Shown one piece after another: positions 34,365 to 42,240 of a DNA stretch of 42,240 nucleotides. The DNA is from Litoribacterium kuwaitense (GTDB lineage Bacteria; Bacillota; Bacilli; Bacillales; DSM-28697): assembly GCF_011058155.1 (NCBI RefSeq), contig NZ_JAALFC010000028.1, forward strand, positions 1-42,240, written 5' to 3'. A program made the translations under genes and the position numbers. The notes below the pieces were generated by a model, which did no database searches, was not told the origin of the DNA, and was given only the letters and a program-made list of their open reading frames with translations. Position 1 is the stretch's first letter; each line of letters opens with the position of its first letter.

Positions 34365-35177
34365 TTATTTGTTTTGGCGACGGCGCCATGCCCAGTGGTT
34401 TGTTGGACCGTTCCCGTGACCGATATTTAGACTGTCTTCAATAGCAGCCGAAATAAATGCTTTGGCTGTTTGGACGGCTTCTGGAATAGACGCTCCTTTT
34501 GCCAGTGCGGCTGTAATGGCAGCTGAATACGTACAGCCTGTGCCATGGGTATGTTTTGTTGCAACTCGGGGAGAGCTAAAGCTGTCAAAGGCACCATTTG
34601 TGTATAAGATATCGGTTGCTTGCTCGTCGTCCATACGATGCCCGCCTTTTAACACACAAGCCGTTGCCCCATAGACCTCTACAAGTTTTTTTGCTGCATC
34701 TTTCATATGCTCTATTGTCGTAATGGACTGACCGACCATCTCTTCAGCTTCCGGAATGTTTGGCGTCACGACAGTCGCCAGAGGGAGCAATTCGTTTAAC
34801 AGACTGCTTCGAGCGTCTTCTGCAAGCAAAGCGTCTCCACTTTTAGCAACCATCACCGGATCCATCACATAATTTTTTACTTGCTCTGTTTTTAGTACAT
34901 GTGCTGTTACTTCAATGACCGGAACGGCAGAAAGCATGCCGGTTTTTACGGCGTGAGGTGGCAGATCTTCAAAGACGGCTTTTAACTGATCCTCAATAAA
35001 AGAAGTCTCCATATTAACGAAAGAACGTACACCTAACGTGTTTTGGCTGACGACAGCTGTGATAGCGCTTGTGCCGAAGACATCAAGCTCTTGAAACGTT
35101 TTTAGGTCAGCTTGAATACCTGCCCCTCCCGACGGATCAGTGCCGGCAATCGTTAAAGCAATAGGTAATGTCATCAT
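34365..35177 (-). CDS. thiD: Hydroxymethylpyrimidine/phosphomethylpyrimidine kinase
   Basis: A 270-residue ribokinase-fold enzyme that phosphorylates HMP and HMP-P in thiamine synthesis. ALTIAGTDPSGGAGIQADLK is the family signature. VMDPVMVAKSGDALL and KHTHGTGCTYSAAITAAL carry the phosphate-binding and anion-hole residues. ATG 35177 follows ATGGAGGGTTC; the longer upstream frame runs through the riboswitch terminator and is not used. It is monocistronic and under a TPP riboswitch. PdxK-type pyridoxal kinase activity is a possible alternative for such enzymes. Confidence 0.93.
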   Translation of the reverse strand: MMTLPIALTIAGTDPSGGAGIQADLKTFQELDVFGTSAITAVVSQNTLGVRSFVNMETSFIEDQLKAVFEDLPPHAVKTGMLSAVPVIEVTAHVLKTEQVKNYVMDPVMVAKSGDALLAEDARSSLLNELLPLATVVTPNIPEAEEMVGQSITTIEHMKDAAKKLVEVYGATACVLKGGHRMDDEQATDILYTNGAFDSFSSPRVATKHTHGTGCTYSAAITAALAKGASIPEAVQTAKAFISAAIEDSLNIGHGNGPTNHWAWRRRQNK

Positions 35178-35218
35178 GAACCCTCCATATGTATTAAGAA
35201 CTGCGAGAGAGCCACAAT

Positions 35219-35262
35219 AAAAAAACCGTCTGCTTCTGGTCATCAGAGAGCCACACGGCATA
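35219..35262 (-). terminator. Riboswitch-associated terminator before thiD
   Basis: On the minus strand GCCGTGTGGCTCT pairs imperfectly with AAGCAGACGG, followed by seven T. It fits the expression platform of the TPP riboswitch. Confidence 0.6.
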
Positions 35263-35289
35263 TGAAAGCATGGTAATCATAGCTTTAGC

Positions 35290-35380
35290 CGATAGCTTCC
35301 CTACGCTGGTCTTAACCAGATCAGGTTCAAAGGGTCAAAGGATTACTTCTCTCAGCCTTTTTACTAAGGCTCCCCTAGCA
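35290..35380 (-). promoter_or_regulatory. TPP riboswitch (thi box) before thiD
   Basis: On the minus strand the conserved order is GGGGAGCC, then GGCTGAGA, then ACCCTTTGAACCTGATCTGG, then CCAGCGTAGGGAAGC. These are the diagnostic thi-box elements. With the terminator at 35219-35262 it should shut down thiD when TPP is plentiful. Confidence 0.96.
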
Positions 35381-35485
35381 GTCTTTCCTGTATATGTTGA
35401 TCGTAACTCAATGACCGGCTATTGTGAAGCTTTTGCTTCAGAAAATTGGTTTTCTCCTGCAAATTGTAAAGGAGGTTCATAGCAA

Positions 35486-36018
35486 ATGACGATTTGTGCT
35501 GACGACATAGACATTCGTCCTCTGCAGACAGTAGATATCCCAAAAATGTCCAAATGGCTGCAAAATCCAAGCCTGTTACAGTATTATGAGGGGAGAGACC
35601 GTCCGCATGACGAGTCACTCGTCCAACACCGCTTTTTTCGCAAAGAAAAGACGAAGCGAAGATTCATTATTCTTTTTCGCCATGAGCCGATCGGCTACTG
35701 TCAAGTTTATCAGCTGGAAATGATATGAAGGCCGGTTATGGTTTTCGGGATGAACGGATGACTCTAGGGATGGACCAGTTTATTGGCGAGCCCAATTATT
35801 GGGATCGGGGGATTGGACAAGCGTTTATGAATTTCATGTTAAAACGGTTGACTAAGGAATTTGGCACGTTTCGGGTGGTCGTTGACCCTCGGATACAAAA
35901 TCAACGAGCGATTGCGTGTTATTTAAAAAGCGGTTTTACGAAAAGGAAAGAGTTACCACAGCATGAGTTGCATGAAGGTGTTTGGGAAGATTGTGTGCTG
36001 ATGTCTGTAGAGGTGTAA
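35486..36018 (+). pseudogene. GNAT acetyltransferase, AAC(6')-like, interrupted by one frameshift
   Basis: The first frame reads DIDIRPLQTVDIPKMSKWLQ to YCQVYQLE. The second reads DMKAGYGFRDERMTLGMDQF, then IGEPNYWDRGIGQAFMNFML and NQRAIACYLKSGF. An extra A at the run 35718-35720 gives YCQVYQLENDMKAGYGF and a protein of about 177 residues. The architecture is that of the AAC(6')-Ib/AacA4 group of GNATs, but chromosomal relatives in Bacillus often have other substrates. Resistance cannot be claimed. Confidence 0.82.
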
Positions 36019-36137
36019 CAGAAAAACGAGCTCATGAAATACAGTATCTCTAATTGACAGATGGAGATTGCAAAAATGAAACCTTCTTCTGTTTATTCGC
36101 GTATATTTGTTAAACAACAAAGGAAGGAGACTGAACA

Positions 36138-37039
36138 ATGGACGGTCTCACATTTCATCAAGTGAGTAAAGACTTTGGAAAAAATCGAGCAGTTGACCGG
36201 CTTGATTTCCATATTCCACAAGGGCAGATGTTCGGCTTTTTAGGAGCAAACGGTGCAGGGAAAACAACGACGTTTCGCATGATTCTCGGCATTTTTTCCC
36301 CTTCTGAAGGTCATATTGAATACAATGGGCAGCTGATGAAGCCGATGAGTCATGATTGGATTGGTTATTTACCTGAGGAGAGAGGGCTTTATGCTAAACA
36401 GACAGTAGAAACGCAACTGACCTATCTCGGTCGTTTGCGCAATATGAAGCGAGGTGACGTTAAAAAGGAAATAGCGGCGTGGCTTGAACGTTTTCGCATT
36501 CCTCATTACGCCAAAAAAAAGGTAGAAGAGCTGTCGAAAGGAAATCAGCAAAAAATTCAATTCATCGCGTCTGTATTGCACCGACCGAAGCTCGTCATTT
36601 TAGATGAGCCGTTTAGCGGGCTTGATCCCGTCAACGTCGAACTCTTTAAGAGCGCTGTAAAAGAGCTGGAAAACAGAGGAACGACCGTGCTTTTTTCCAG
36701 CCACCGTATGGAGCACGTGGAAGAGCTATGTGAGCATATTTGCATGCTGCGGCAAGGAAAAGTCGTTGTGAGCGGTCATGTGAAGGAAATTAAAGCCGCA
36801 GAGCCCCGCAGCTTTGTCCGCATTGATGCTCCATATTCGCTAGATTGGTTGTCTGCTGTCTCGGGAGTGAAGGATGTGCAGCTGTCAGCGAACGGGGCCA
36901 GAGTGGAAATTGAGCATCCGGAAGTGGCTGAGACCCTGTTTCCCGTGTTGCAAGCAAAGGCTTTGTTCGTAAGTTTGAGTTAGAAGAGCCGACGCTCAAT
37001 GACATCTTTATCGAAAAGGTGGGTGGGCAAAATGAATAA
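36138..37039 (+). pseudogene. yhaQ: ABC transporter ATP-binding protein (NatA/YhaQ-like), 3' frameshift
   Basis: An ATPase of about 300 residues. Walker A is GANGAGKT (36-43), the signature is LSKGNQQKIQ and Walker B is LVILDEPFSGLD. Good start with AAGGAAGGAG. As read it stops at 36983. One A added at the run 36956-36958 gives QAKGFVRKFELEEPTLNDIF and a stop at 37039, overlapping the permease start by 8 bp, which is what an operon would show. The core ATPase is intact, so even the short form may work. Confidence 0.87.
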
Positions 37040-38285
37040 ATTTTGGACGACCGCTCGCTTCACCTTTACGAAGCATGCCAAAACGAAATCGTATGTAGCA
37101 ACGACGATAATCGCATCATTGTTCATTGTTTTTATGCTTAATATTGACCTAGTGATATCATTATTTAATGATGACGCGCCAGAGACTGTGGCTGTACAGA
37201 CCGATTCTGACGAACTCTACGGTGATGTAAAACAAGCGCTTAATGACATTGACGCTGCGATGACACTTGAAAGATTTGCAGGAAGTACAGATGAAGCCAA
37301 AGCAGCAGTTCAAGACGGAACATACAGCGGTTTTCTACAAATGGATATTGCTGAAGGGTTACCGCAAGCGTCGTATTTACAAAAAGAACAAACCTCAAGT
37401 CCAACAGCAGAATCACTCAATCAAGCCTTGCAGCAAGTCAAGGAGTCGTATGCATTAAACGAGGCGGGGTTAAATGAAGAGATTCTTGAAGCGATAAAAG
37501 CGCCGGTCGCGTTTGAAAGAAATTGGATGGAACAGCCCGCGCAAACAGGAGAAGAAATGTTTCAAGCGCGCGCCCTTGTGTATGTACTTATTTTTGTCAT
37601 TTATTTCTCGGTCATTATGTACGGGAATATGATTGCAACAGAAGTGGCTACGGAGAAATCTTCACGTGTGATGGAAATTCTCATTTCGAGCGTGTCACCC
37701 GTCACACAAATGTTTGCTAAAATTATCGGGATTGCGTTATTAGGTCTTATGCAGTTTGCAATCATCGGCTCGATTGCCTTCGCTTCGATGCAATTAAGGT
37801 CTGCGGGCAGTGAAGAGGAGTCAGTCGTCATGGATCTTCTCGGCTTAAACGAGGTTCCTGTCGATACGTTGCTTTACCTGTTACTTTTCTTTCTTCTCGG
37901 CTATCTTTTTTATGCGACGCTTGCGGCGATGCTTGGCAGTCTCGTCAGTAGCCTTGAAGAAGTCAATCAAGCTGTCGCGCCAGTGAATTACGTCCTCATC
38001 TTGGCATTCTTCATCGCAATGTCAGGTTTGAGTGCACCGGAAGAGCCTTTAGTGACGATCGCATCCTTTATTCCACCTTTCACGCCGGTCATTATGTTTT
38101 TGCGTGTCGGATTGCTCGACGTACCGCTTATTGAAGTTTTGTTAGGTATCGGGCTGTTGGTAGCGTCTATTATCGCGCTTGCCTTCTTTGGTGGACGCGT
38201 CTATCGAGGAGGCGTTCTCATGTATTCTGGTCGCTCCGGTATTTTTAAAGATATTAAGAAAGCCTTACGCATGAATCGATCATAA
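37032..38285 (+). CDS. yhaP: ABC-2 type permease (NatB/YhaP-like)
   Basis: A 417-residue membrane protein. A first helix (about 22-42) is followed by a large outside domain (about 45-175), then five or more helices. The family signature VATEKSSRVMEILISSVSP is present near the second helix. ATG 37032 follows AAGGTGGGTGGG. It pairs with the upstream ATPase. NatAB exports sodium in B. subtilis; YhaQP is related, so the exported substrate here is uncertain. Confidence 0.87.
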   Translation: MNKFWTTARFTFTKHAKTKSYVATTIIASLFIVFMLNIDLVISLFNDDAPETVAVQTDSDELYGDVKQALNDIDAAMTLERFAGSTDEAKAAVQDGTYSGFLQMDIAEGLPQASYLQKEQTSSPTAESLNQALQQVKESYALNEAGLNEEILEAIKAPVAFERNWMEQPAQTGEEMFQARALVYVLIFVIYFSVIMYGNMIATEVATEKSSRVMEILISSVSPVTQMFAKIIGIALLGLMQFAIIGSIAFASMQLRSAGSEEESVVMDLLGLNEVPVDTLLYLLLFFLLGYLFYATLAAMLGSLVSSLEEVNQAVAPVNYVLILAFFIAMSGLSAPEEPLVTIASFIPPFTPVIMFLRVGLLDVPLIEVLLGIGLLVASIIALAFFGGRVYRGGVLMYSGRSGIFKDIKKALRMNRS

Positions 38286-38487
38286 GAGCGTAAAGGAGAA
38301 CGGCTCTTTATAGATATCGAGTTGATCATTTAGTGAACGAAAAGACATACTTTTGAAGCATTTTCTAGGCGCATCGGTAGTCGTTTCGCTATCAAGTTAT
38401 GCTAATATAAATAGAGAGGCTACGCCTTATCACATGAATTTTTCCTGAGGCTTGATCGTTTTTTAACGGCATCAGGGAAGGGGGGCA

Positions 38488-38640
38488 ATGGCAACTAAAA
38501 TGAATGCAACACAACAAAATAAAAAGCAGCCGTTGATGACCGTCGTTAAAATCGTCGCGTTTACTGCTGGCATTATTAGTGCAATCAGCATTGTGTCAAT
38601 CCTTGTTTTTCTAGTCTATGTCCTACTGACACAACCTTGA
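38488..38640 (+). CDS. Small single-span membrane protein
   Basis: A 50-residue frame with GAAGGGGGGC before ATG. A polar, Gln/Lys-rich N-terminus precedes a hydrophobic helix at about 23-46. A strong terminator follows. Family not certain; small proteins like this have been linked to RNA polymerase or cell-envelope loci in other Bacillaceae, but I see no motif to decide. Confidence 0.6.
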   Translation: MATKMNATQQNKKQPLMTVVKIVAFTAGIISAISIVSILVFLVYVLLTQP

Positions 38641-38662
38641 TGTAGGCGTTATTAAGCCGTTT

Positions 38663-38696
38663 AAAAAACTCTTAAGGTTTTCTTAAGGGTTTTTTG
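38663..38696 (+). terminator. Terminator
   Basis: CTCTTAAG and CTTAAGGG arms around a T-rich loop, then TTTTTT. Confidence 0.8.
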
Positions 38697-38767
38697 TAGG
38701 GGTTTTAGGTTTGCTTCGTATAGTAAGAGGTGAACAAGGAAAGACATCTTGCAAAGGAGTGGAGCTT

Positions 38768-39592
38768 ATGGCTTCCATGATTTATAAAGATGCAGAGAAA
38801 ATGAACGATCTTTCTGCAAACCATGTGATTGTGATTCATGATAAAAACAGAGAAGTACTTTATGAGAAAAATAGTCGTGAGCGTATGTATCCATCAGGAA
38901 CGACGAAAGTATTAACGGCTTTAACGGCTTTGAAAATGTGTCGCCTAAATGAACGTATTACCGTCGGCGATGAAGTATTAAGTGAGACGAAGGGTGAACG
39001 TTTAGCCGGATTAATCCCTGGTCAAACGTATGTATTCATGGAAGTGCTTGCTGCGCTACTCATAGGCTCGGGGAATGATGCTGCGCGTGCGCTTGCGTAT
39101 CATATCGCGAAAAGAGATCTGCATAAAGGATTGTCTTACGATGCAGGGGTTCGCTATTTTGCCTGGAGCATGAACGATGTCGCTGTTCGATCAGGAGCTG
39201 TTGCTTCCCAATTTATTAATCCACACGGGCTATTTAACGAACGTCATTTCTCAACAGCATGGGATATGGTTCATATTGGACACGAAGCTCATGCGTCACG
39301 GGTTATACGGAATTTGCTAAAGAGGACGAGCTGGGCATCTGAGCGGCTGACATTAAAAAGTCGAAATGAATTGGTGTTACCAGACAGCCCGTTTTATGTT
39401 CCAGAAGCAGAAAGTTTGCAGTCGGACAGTTCCATACAGCAACAGAGCTGCTTGCTCAGCACTGCCACGAGCGCAACGGAGACGGTCGTCGCCGCTGTAT
39501 ACGATGCAACTGGACATTATGTCTGGATCGACGCGCAAAAAGTGTTGAAACAAAGCTTAAACAATCTTAAACAACAAGAGATCGTCGTGTAG
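38768..39592 (+). CDS. Serine D-Ala-D-Ala carboxypeptidase-like protein, active site altered
   Basis: A 274-residue protein of the S11/DacA-like fold. The first motif, usually SxxK within PASTTK, reads PSGTTK: K47 is kept but the residue three before it is G44, so the nucleophile is gone. The second motif SGN (101-103) is intact in LIGSGNDAARAL. No KTG motif is seen in the C-terminal third. No signal peptide is present, so it appears cytoplasmic. ATG 38768 follows AAAGGAGTGGAGC. It may be a binding or regulatory pseudoenzyme. Monocistronic. Confidence 0.72.
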   Translation: MASMIYKDAEKMNDLSANHVIVIHDKNREVLYEKNSRERMYPSGTTKVLTALTALKMCRLNERITVGDEVLSETKGERLAGLIPGQTYVFMEVLAALLIGSGNDAARALAYHIAKRDLHKGLSYDAGVRYFAWSMNDVAVRSGAVASQFINPHGLFNERHFSTAWDMVHIGHEAHASRVIRNLLKRTSWASERLTLKSRNELVLPDSPFYVPEAESLQSDSSIQQQSCLLSTATSATETVVAAVYDATGHYVWIDAQKVLKQSLNNLKQQEIVV

Positions 39593-39628
39593 ACTAAGCC
39601 TTAAAGCATGGACAAATAACAACATATG

Positions 39629-39676
39629 AAACGAACGACAGTAAGCTACAAAAATGTGCGGCTGTCGTTCGTTTTT
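39629..39676 (+). terminator. Terminator
   Basis: AAACGAACGACAG (39629-39641) pairs with CTGTCGTTCGTTT (39662-39674), then TT. Confidence 0.88.
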
Positions 39677-39699
39677 ATGTAGGTTGGGACAGGTAGAAG

Positions 39700-39780
39700 A
39701 GAGCGACTGGCTGCAAGGGTTGAGAAGAAAACCTTGCAGCGGGCATGGCGAGAGCAAAAGCGATGTTGCCATGCCGGGGT
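39700..39780. ncRNA. Candidate structured RNA: two tandem perfect hairpins
   Basis: GCTGCAAGG (39710-39718) pairs exactly with CCTTGCAGC (39732-39740). Immediately after, GGCATGGC (39742-39749) pairs exactly with GCCATGCC (39768-39775). No T tract follows either, so they are not terminators. They stand in a 255-bp gap without a gene before hsp20. Strand and identity are open; a repeat element is another possibility. Confidence 0.4.
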
Positions 39781-39933
39781 CAAAATGTCTGTATGTTTGT
39801 TATAACTAGGTTTTAAACAAGATAAAACGGTTATATACATACTGAAAGGTCTTTAGGGCTAACCGCTATGGTGTGATGTAGCTGAATCAGCGTTGTACTT
39901 GTCATTCAAAAAGTATAATGAGGAGGCATCGTT

Positions 39934-40419
39934 ATGAAACCGATTCGTCGCATGCATGCAGACAACCAGCCAATAAGACGTATTAAAAACGAGCTAGACG
40001 GATTGTTTGAACGATTTTTTGACGATCCTTTCTTCACAGCGAACCCTTTGTCAAATGAAAAAAGTGAAGGAGTGTTCGCTTGCAACATTAAAGAAAAAAA
40101 GGATCGCTACGTCATCGAAGCACAAATCCCTGGAATTGATCCTGATGATGTCGAGATTGAAATTGAGAACAACATCATCACGATGAAGGGGGAGAAAAAG
40201 CAGTACAACGAAACCGAGGAAAGTGACACAGAGATGCGTGTCATTGAGCATAGCTATGGCTCATTTCAGCGCTCTTTCAGTCTGCCGGAAAATGCAGATA
40301 CTGAGCGCATTCGTGCAGACCAGAAAAACAGCATTCTGTATATTGACATCCCGAAGCATAAAGAGAGTACGAAGCGTCGCATTCGAATTGGAAAAATTAA
40401 AATGCGAAACGGTCTGTAG
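39934..40419 (+). CDS. Hsp20/alpha-crystallin family small heat-shock protein
   Basis: A 161-residue ATP-independent chaperone that binds unfolding proteins. The alpha-crystallin domain is about 48-150, with VIEAQIPGIDPDDVEIEIEN and SYGSFQRSFSLPEN. The C-terminal IxI-type motif is IRI in RRIRIGKIK. ATG follows GAGGAGG. It is monocistronic with a terminator. No CIRCE element is seen upstream. Confidence 0.92.
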   Translation: MKPIRRMHADNQPIRRIKNELDGLFERFFDDPFFTANPLSNEKSEGVFACNIKEKKDRYVIEAQIPGIDPDDVEIEIENNIITMKGEKKQYNETEESDTEMRVIEHSYGSFQRSFSLPENADTERIRADQKNSILYIDIPKHKESTKRRIRIGKIKMRNGL

Positions 40420-40468
40420 GTTTATAATTCCTTCGGTTTAGCCCTGCAACCCATTGTTTCATGAAAAT

Positions 40469-40503
40469 AAAAGACCTTTTCAAGTTCAAATAGGTCATTT
40501 TTC
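40469..40503 (+). terminator. hsp20 terminator
   Basis: GACCT and AGGTC arms, then ATTTTTC. Confidence 0.55.
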
Positions 40504-40505
40504 TT

Positions 40506-40548
40506 AAAAGAAGCAGCGGCAAGCATCATCGCCTGTCGCTGCTTCTTC
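40506..40548 (-). terminator. ddl terminator
   Basis: AGAAGCAGCG and CGCTGCTTCT form a 10-bp stem, with a T run on the minus strand. Confidence 0.8.
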
Positions 40549-41646
40549 TTAGTAGATCGAGCTTTTTAACTGCGTTTCTCGTTCGTAGCGCTCGATTGCT
40601 AGCTCAAGGAGCTGGTCAATCAGGGCTGTGTAAGAAAGACCGCTAATTTCCCACAGTTTTGGATACATACTGATTTGTGTAAAGCCTGGAAGTGTATTCA
40701 CTTCATTGATCACCCATTGACCATCAGGCTTGAGAAAGAAATCGACGCGAGCCAAGCCTTCACACTGAAGCGTCTGAAAGGCGTCCAGCGCAAGTTTTTG
40801 TATATCCTTAACCTCTTTTTCAGCTAAAGAAGCTGGCAATTCAAGCCGTGCCCCCTCATCGTCAATGTACTTCGACTCATACGAATAAAACCCGCTTTGC
40901 GGTAAAATTTCTCCTGGGAGAGAGGCCTCTGGATGTTCGTTTCCGAGAACGGCTACTTCGATTTCGCGTCCGATAATCTCTTCTTCCACAACAATTTTTG
41001 TATCATACTGAAAAGCATCCTCGACCGCTTTAAAAAAGCTTTCTTCACAAGTTGCTTTGCTGACACCGACGGACGATCCTTGGTTGGCGGGTTTAATAAA
41101 GACCGGAAGACCAAGTGTTTCCTTCACTGTTGTAAAATCGATAGCATCTTGTCTTGCCTTTGTAAAGGAAAGACCCCGCGCAACAGGAAGATCAGCGGCT
41201 TGAAGCAAACGTTTGGCAATATCTTTATCCATACAGATGGCCGAGCTTAATACATTTGGTCCTACGTACGGAAGGTTTGCCATGCGCAGCAGTCCTTGCA
41301 GGCTTCCATCTTCACCAAGCGTACCATGCACAATCGGGAAAATGACGTCGAGTTGATCAAGGGGATCTCCAGATTGGGTCGCTACAAATTGTTCGGATGA
41401 GCGTCCAGGAACCATGGCGACGCCATAAGATGATTGATTGAGCTGAATTAGCGCCGGATTTTCAGCATGCAACAAAAAGGAAGAAGCTTCATTTAACTGC
41501 CAACGTCCTTGTTTGTCTATCCCGAGTAAGACCACGTCATATTTAGTGCGGTCGATGGCGTCTATAATATTTTTAGCTGATTGGAGAGACACCTCGTGTT
41601 CAGCAGATTTCCCTCCGAAGATAATACCGACTTTCTTTTTTGACAA
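40549..41646 (-). CDS. ddl: D-alanine--D-alanine ligase
   Basis: A 365-residue ATP-grasp enzyme that makes the D-Ala-D-Ala dipeptide for peptidoglycan. VGIIFGGKSAEHEVSLQSA, HGTLGEDGSLQG and NEVNTLPGFTQISMYPKL are the family signatures. The loop FYSYESKY keeps Tyr where D-Ala-D-Lac ligases have Phe, so the normal dipeptide is expected. The TTG start follows AAGGAGGCG. It is a single gene with its own terminator. Confidence 0.95.
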   Translation of the reverse strand: MSKKKVGIIFGGKSAEHEVSLQSAKNIIDAIDRTKYDVVLLGIDKQGRWQLNEASSFLLHAENPALIQLNQSSYGVAMVPGRSSEQFVATQSGDPLDQLDVIFPIVHGTLGEDGSLQGLLRMANLPYVGPNVLSSAICMDKDIAKRLLQAADLPVARGLSFTKARQDAIDFTTVKETLGLPVFIKPANQGSSVGVSKATCEESFFKAVEDAFQYDTKIVVEEEIIGREIEVAVLGNEHPEASLPGEILPQSGFYSYESKYIDDEGARLELPASLAEKEVKDIQKLALDAFQTLQCEGLARVDFFLKPDGQWVINEVNTLPGFTQISMYPKLWEISGLSYTALIDQLLELAIERYERETQLKSSIY

Positions 41647-41738
41647 TGCGTACGCCTCCTTACTTTCTCATCTTATACTATTACGTTATTCCACGTTGGG
41701 GCAATGGTGTATTGTAGAAAAGCTTTCGGTTGAGCGAC

Positions 41739-41915
41739 TTATTTCAAGTAACGCTGAATCGAAGAGGGCGGTGTTGTCTGATATTGGCCGCGGATAATGT
41801 CAATAATTCCTCCCGCGATAAAGCCGTCCCAAAACCCAGCCTCGACGATATCCTGAAAGGCGAACGATATGAGAATGCCAAGGATTCCAAGCCCGATGGT
41901 GAAATAAAACCTCAT
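41739..41915 (-). CDS. Small membrane protein
   Basis: A 58-residue protein from ATG 41915, which follows GGAGGAG. One hydrophobic helix (MRFYFTIGLGILGILISFAF) is followed by a Gly/Ile-rich second segment and a polar tail. Family not recognised. The longer upstream frame lacks a ribosome binding site. Confidence 0.6.
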   Translation of the reverse strand: MRFYFTIGLGILGILISFAFQDIVEAGFWDGFIAGGIIDIIRGQYQTTPPSSIQRYLK

Positions 41916-41994
41916 ACGAATCTCCTCCATATGATGCATGTGTTGTGTATAGCGTACCATAGCGCGTTTGTTGGAATATCCGAAACGTAATAAA

Positions 41995-42035
41995 AAAAGA
42001 CTGCTGGCTAGCTTAAGCCTTTAGCAGTCTTTTCG
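41995..42035. terminator. Bidirectional terminator
   Basis: AAAGACTGCT (41997-42006) pairs with AGCAGTCTTT (42023-42032), with A and T runs outside. Confidence 0.85.
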
Positions 42036-42044
42036 TGGCCATGT

Positions 42045-42203
42045 TCATTTTTTAAGAGTGTTGGACTGTTGTTTTGCACGTAGGTTCTCCATATGCTCTA
42101 TGGCGGACAGGATGTCTTCGTATTGTTCAGAAGTAATTCGTTTTTCGGATAAGGCACGCTGGGCAGCAATTCGTTGGGCGACAAGCGAAGTTGACGTTTT
42201 CAT
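42045..42203 (-). CDS. Small hydrophilic helical protein
   Basis: A 52-residue protein from ATG 42203, which follows AAAGGAGTG. It is highly charged and predicted helical, with no membrane segment: MKTSTSLVAQRIAAQRALSE and onward to ENLRAKQQ. No known motif is recognised. A terminator follows it. Confidence 0.65.
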   Translation of the reverse strand: MKTSTSLVAQRIAAQRALSEKRITSEQYEDILSAIEHMENLRAKQQSNTLKK

Positions 42204-42240
42204 CGTGAGACACTCCTTTGCAAGCCGTAAGAGGCAGGTC

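Noticed and set aside
34174-34389. Minus-strand frame after thiD
   Set aside because: It overlaps the thiD 3' end, has no ribosome binding site and no protein-like composition.
35486-36018. Aminoglycoside resistance gene
   Set aside because: Only fold-level similarity to AAC(6') GNATs; the frame is broken and related chromosomal proteins often act on other substrates.
39914-39919. Perfect TATAAT just before hsp20
   Set aside because: Transcription would start about seven bases later, inside the GAGGAGG ribosome binding site, so it is too close to be the promoter.
31582-41646. Vancomycin resistance island (VanRS-like pair plus ddl)
   Set aside because: No vanH or vanX, the ligase keeps the Tyr typical of D-Ala-D-Ala synthesis, and unrelated genes separate them by 7 kb.

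Overview
The window reads as chromosome of a low-to-mid GC Firmicute of the Bacillaceae, most like the alkaliphilic Bacillus/Shouchella (B. clausii) group. The reasons are strong AAGGAGG-type ribosome binding sites with many TTG starts, a T-box, a ZTP and a TPP riboswitch, and many proteins resembling B. subtilis MotA/MotB, YfmJ, YisL, YhfW, MhqO/MhqD, YkoG/H/I, CitR, AseR, YhaQ/P and Ddl. The genus is an inference. No rRNA, tRNA, prophage, insertion sequence or CRISPR array was seen.

Layout. 1-3,430: a palindromic repeat, an exported protein, an arginine T-box leader, a frameshifted argS and a decayed locus. 3,430-8,700: yfmJ, a GNAT, an EIICBA PTS permease, YisL, and two gene remnants truncated head to head. 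8,700-12,830: citrate synthase with a divergent LysR regulator (citA/citR arrangement), a GNAT, a membrane protein and an IclR regulator. 13,030-17,380: EIIA, a thioesterase, a Rieske oxidoreductase and a ZTP riboswitch before folD. 17,460-21,740: motAB behind a sigma-D-like promoter, an XRE/membrane-protein pair with a perfect operator, a small-multidrug-export-type protein and DUF418. 21,880-25,990: a stand-alone divergent EPSP synthase and a MarR/ring-cleaving dioxygenase/hydrolase operon of mhq type. 26,010-33,390: LemA, an ArsR with an operator, a YkoGH-like two-component system with two PepSY proteins, and a second VanRS-like two-component system. 33,390-42,240: GNATs, thiD under a TPP riboswitch, a NatAB-like ABC exporter, a D,D-peptidase-like protein lacking its nucleophile, a structured intergenic region, Hsp20, ddl and small proteins.

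The main general observation is that at least six genes are each broken by what looks like one missing base in a short homopolymer. These are argS, citrate synthase, the YkoH-like kinase, two GNATs and the natA-like ATPase. A seventh gene has one extra base. Because argS should be essential, consensus sequencing error is the simplest explanation, and these loci should not be read as true gene loss without raw reads. The truncated pair at 7,866-8,549 and the locus at 2,903-3,395 look like real decay.

The most distinctive regulatory signal is a TCTCA direct repeat at 11-bp phasing. It lies exactly 11 bp before the putative -10 box of both PepSY genes behind the YkoGH-like system, and suggests a small self-contained envelope-stress regulon. 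Genes shorter than 60 codons at 25,811, 38,488, 41,739 and 42,045 were found by reading ribosome binding sites directly.
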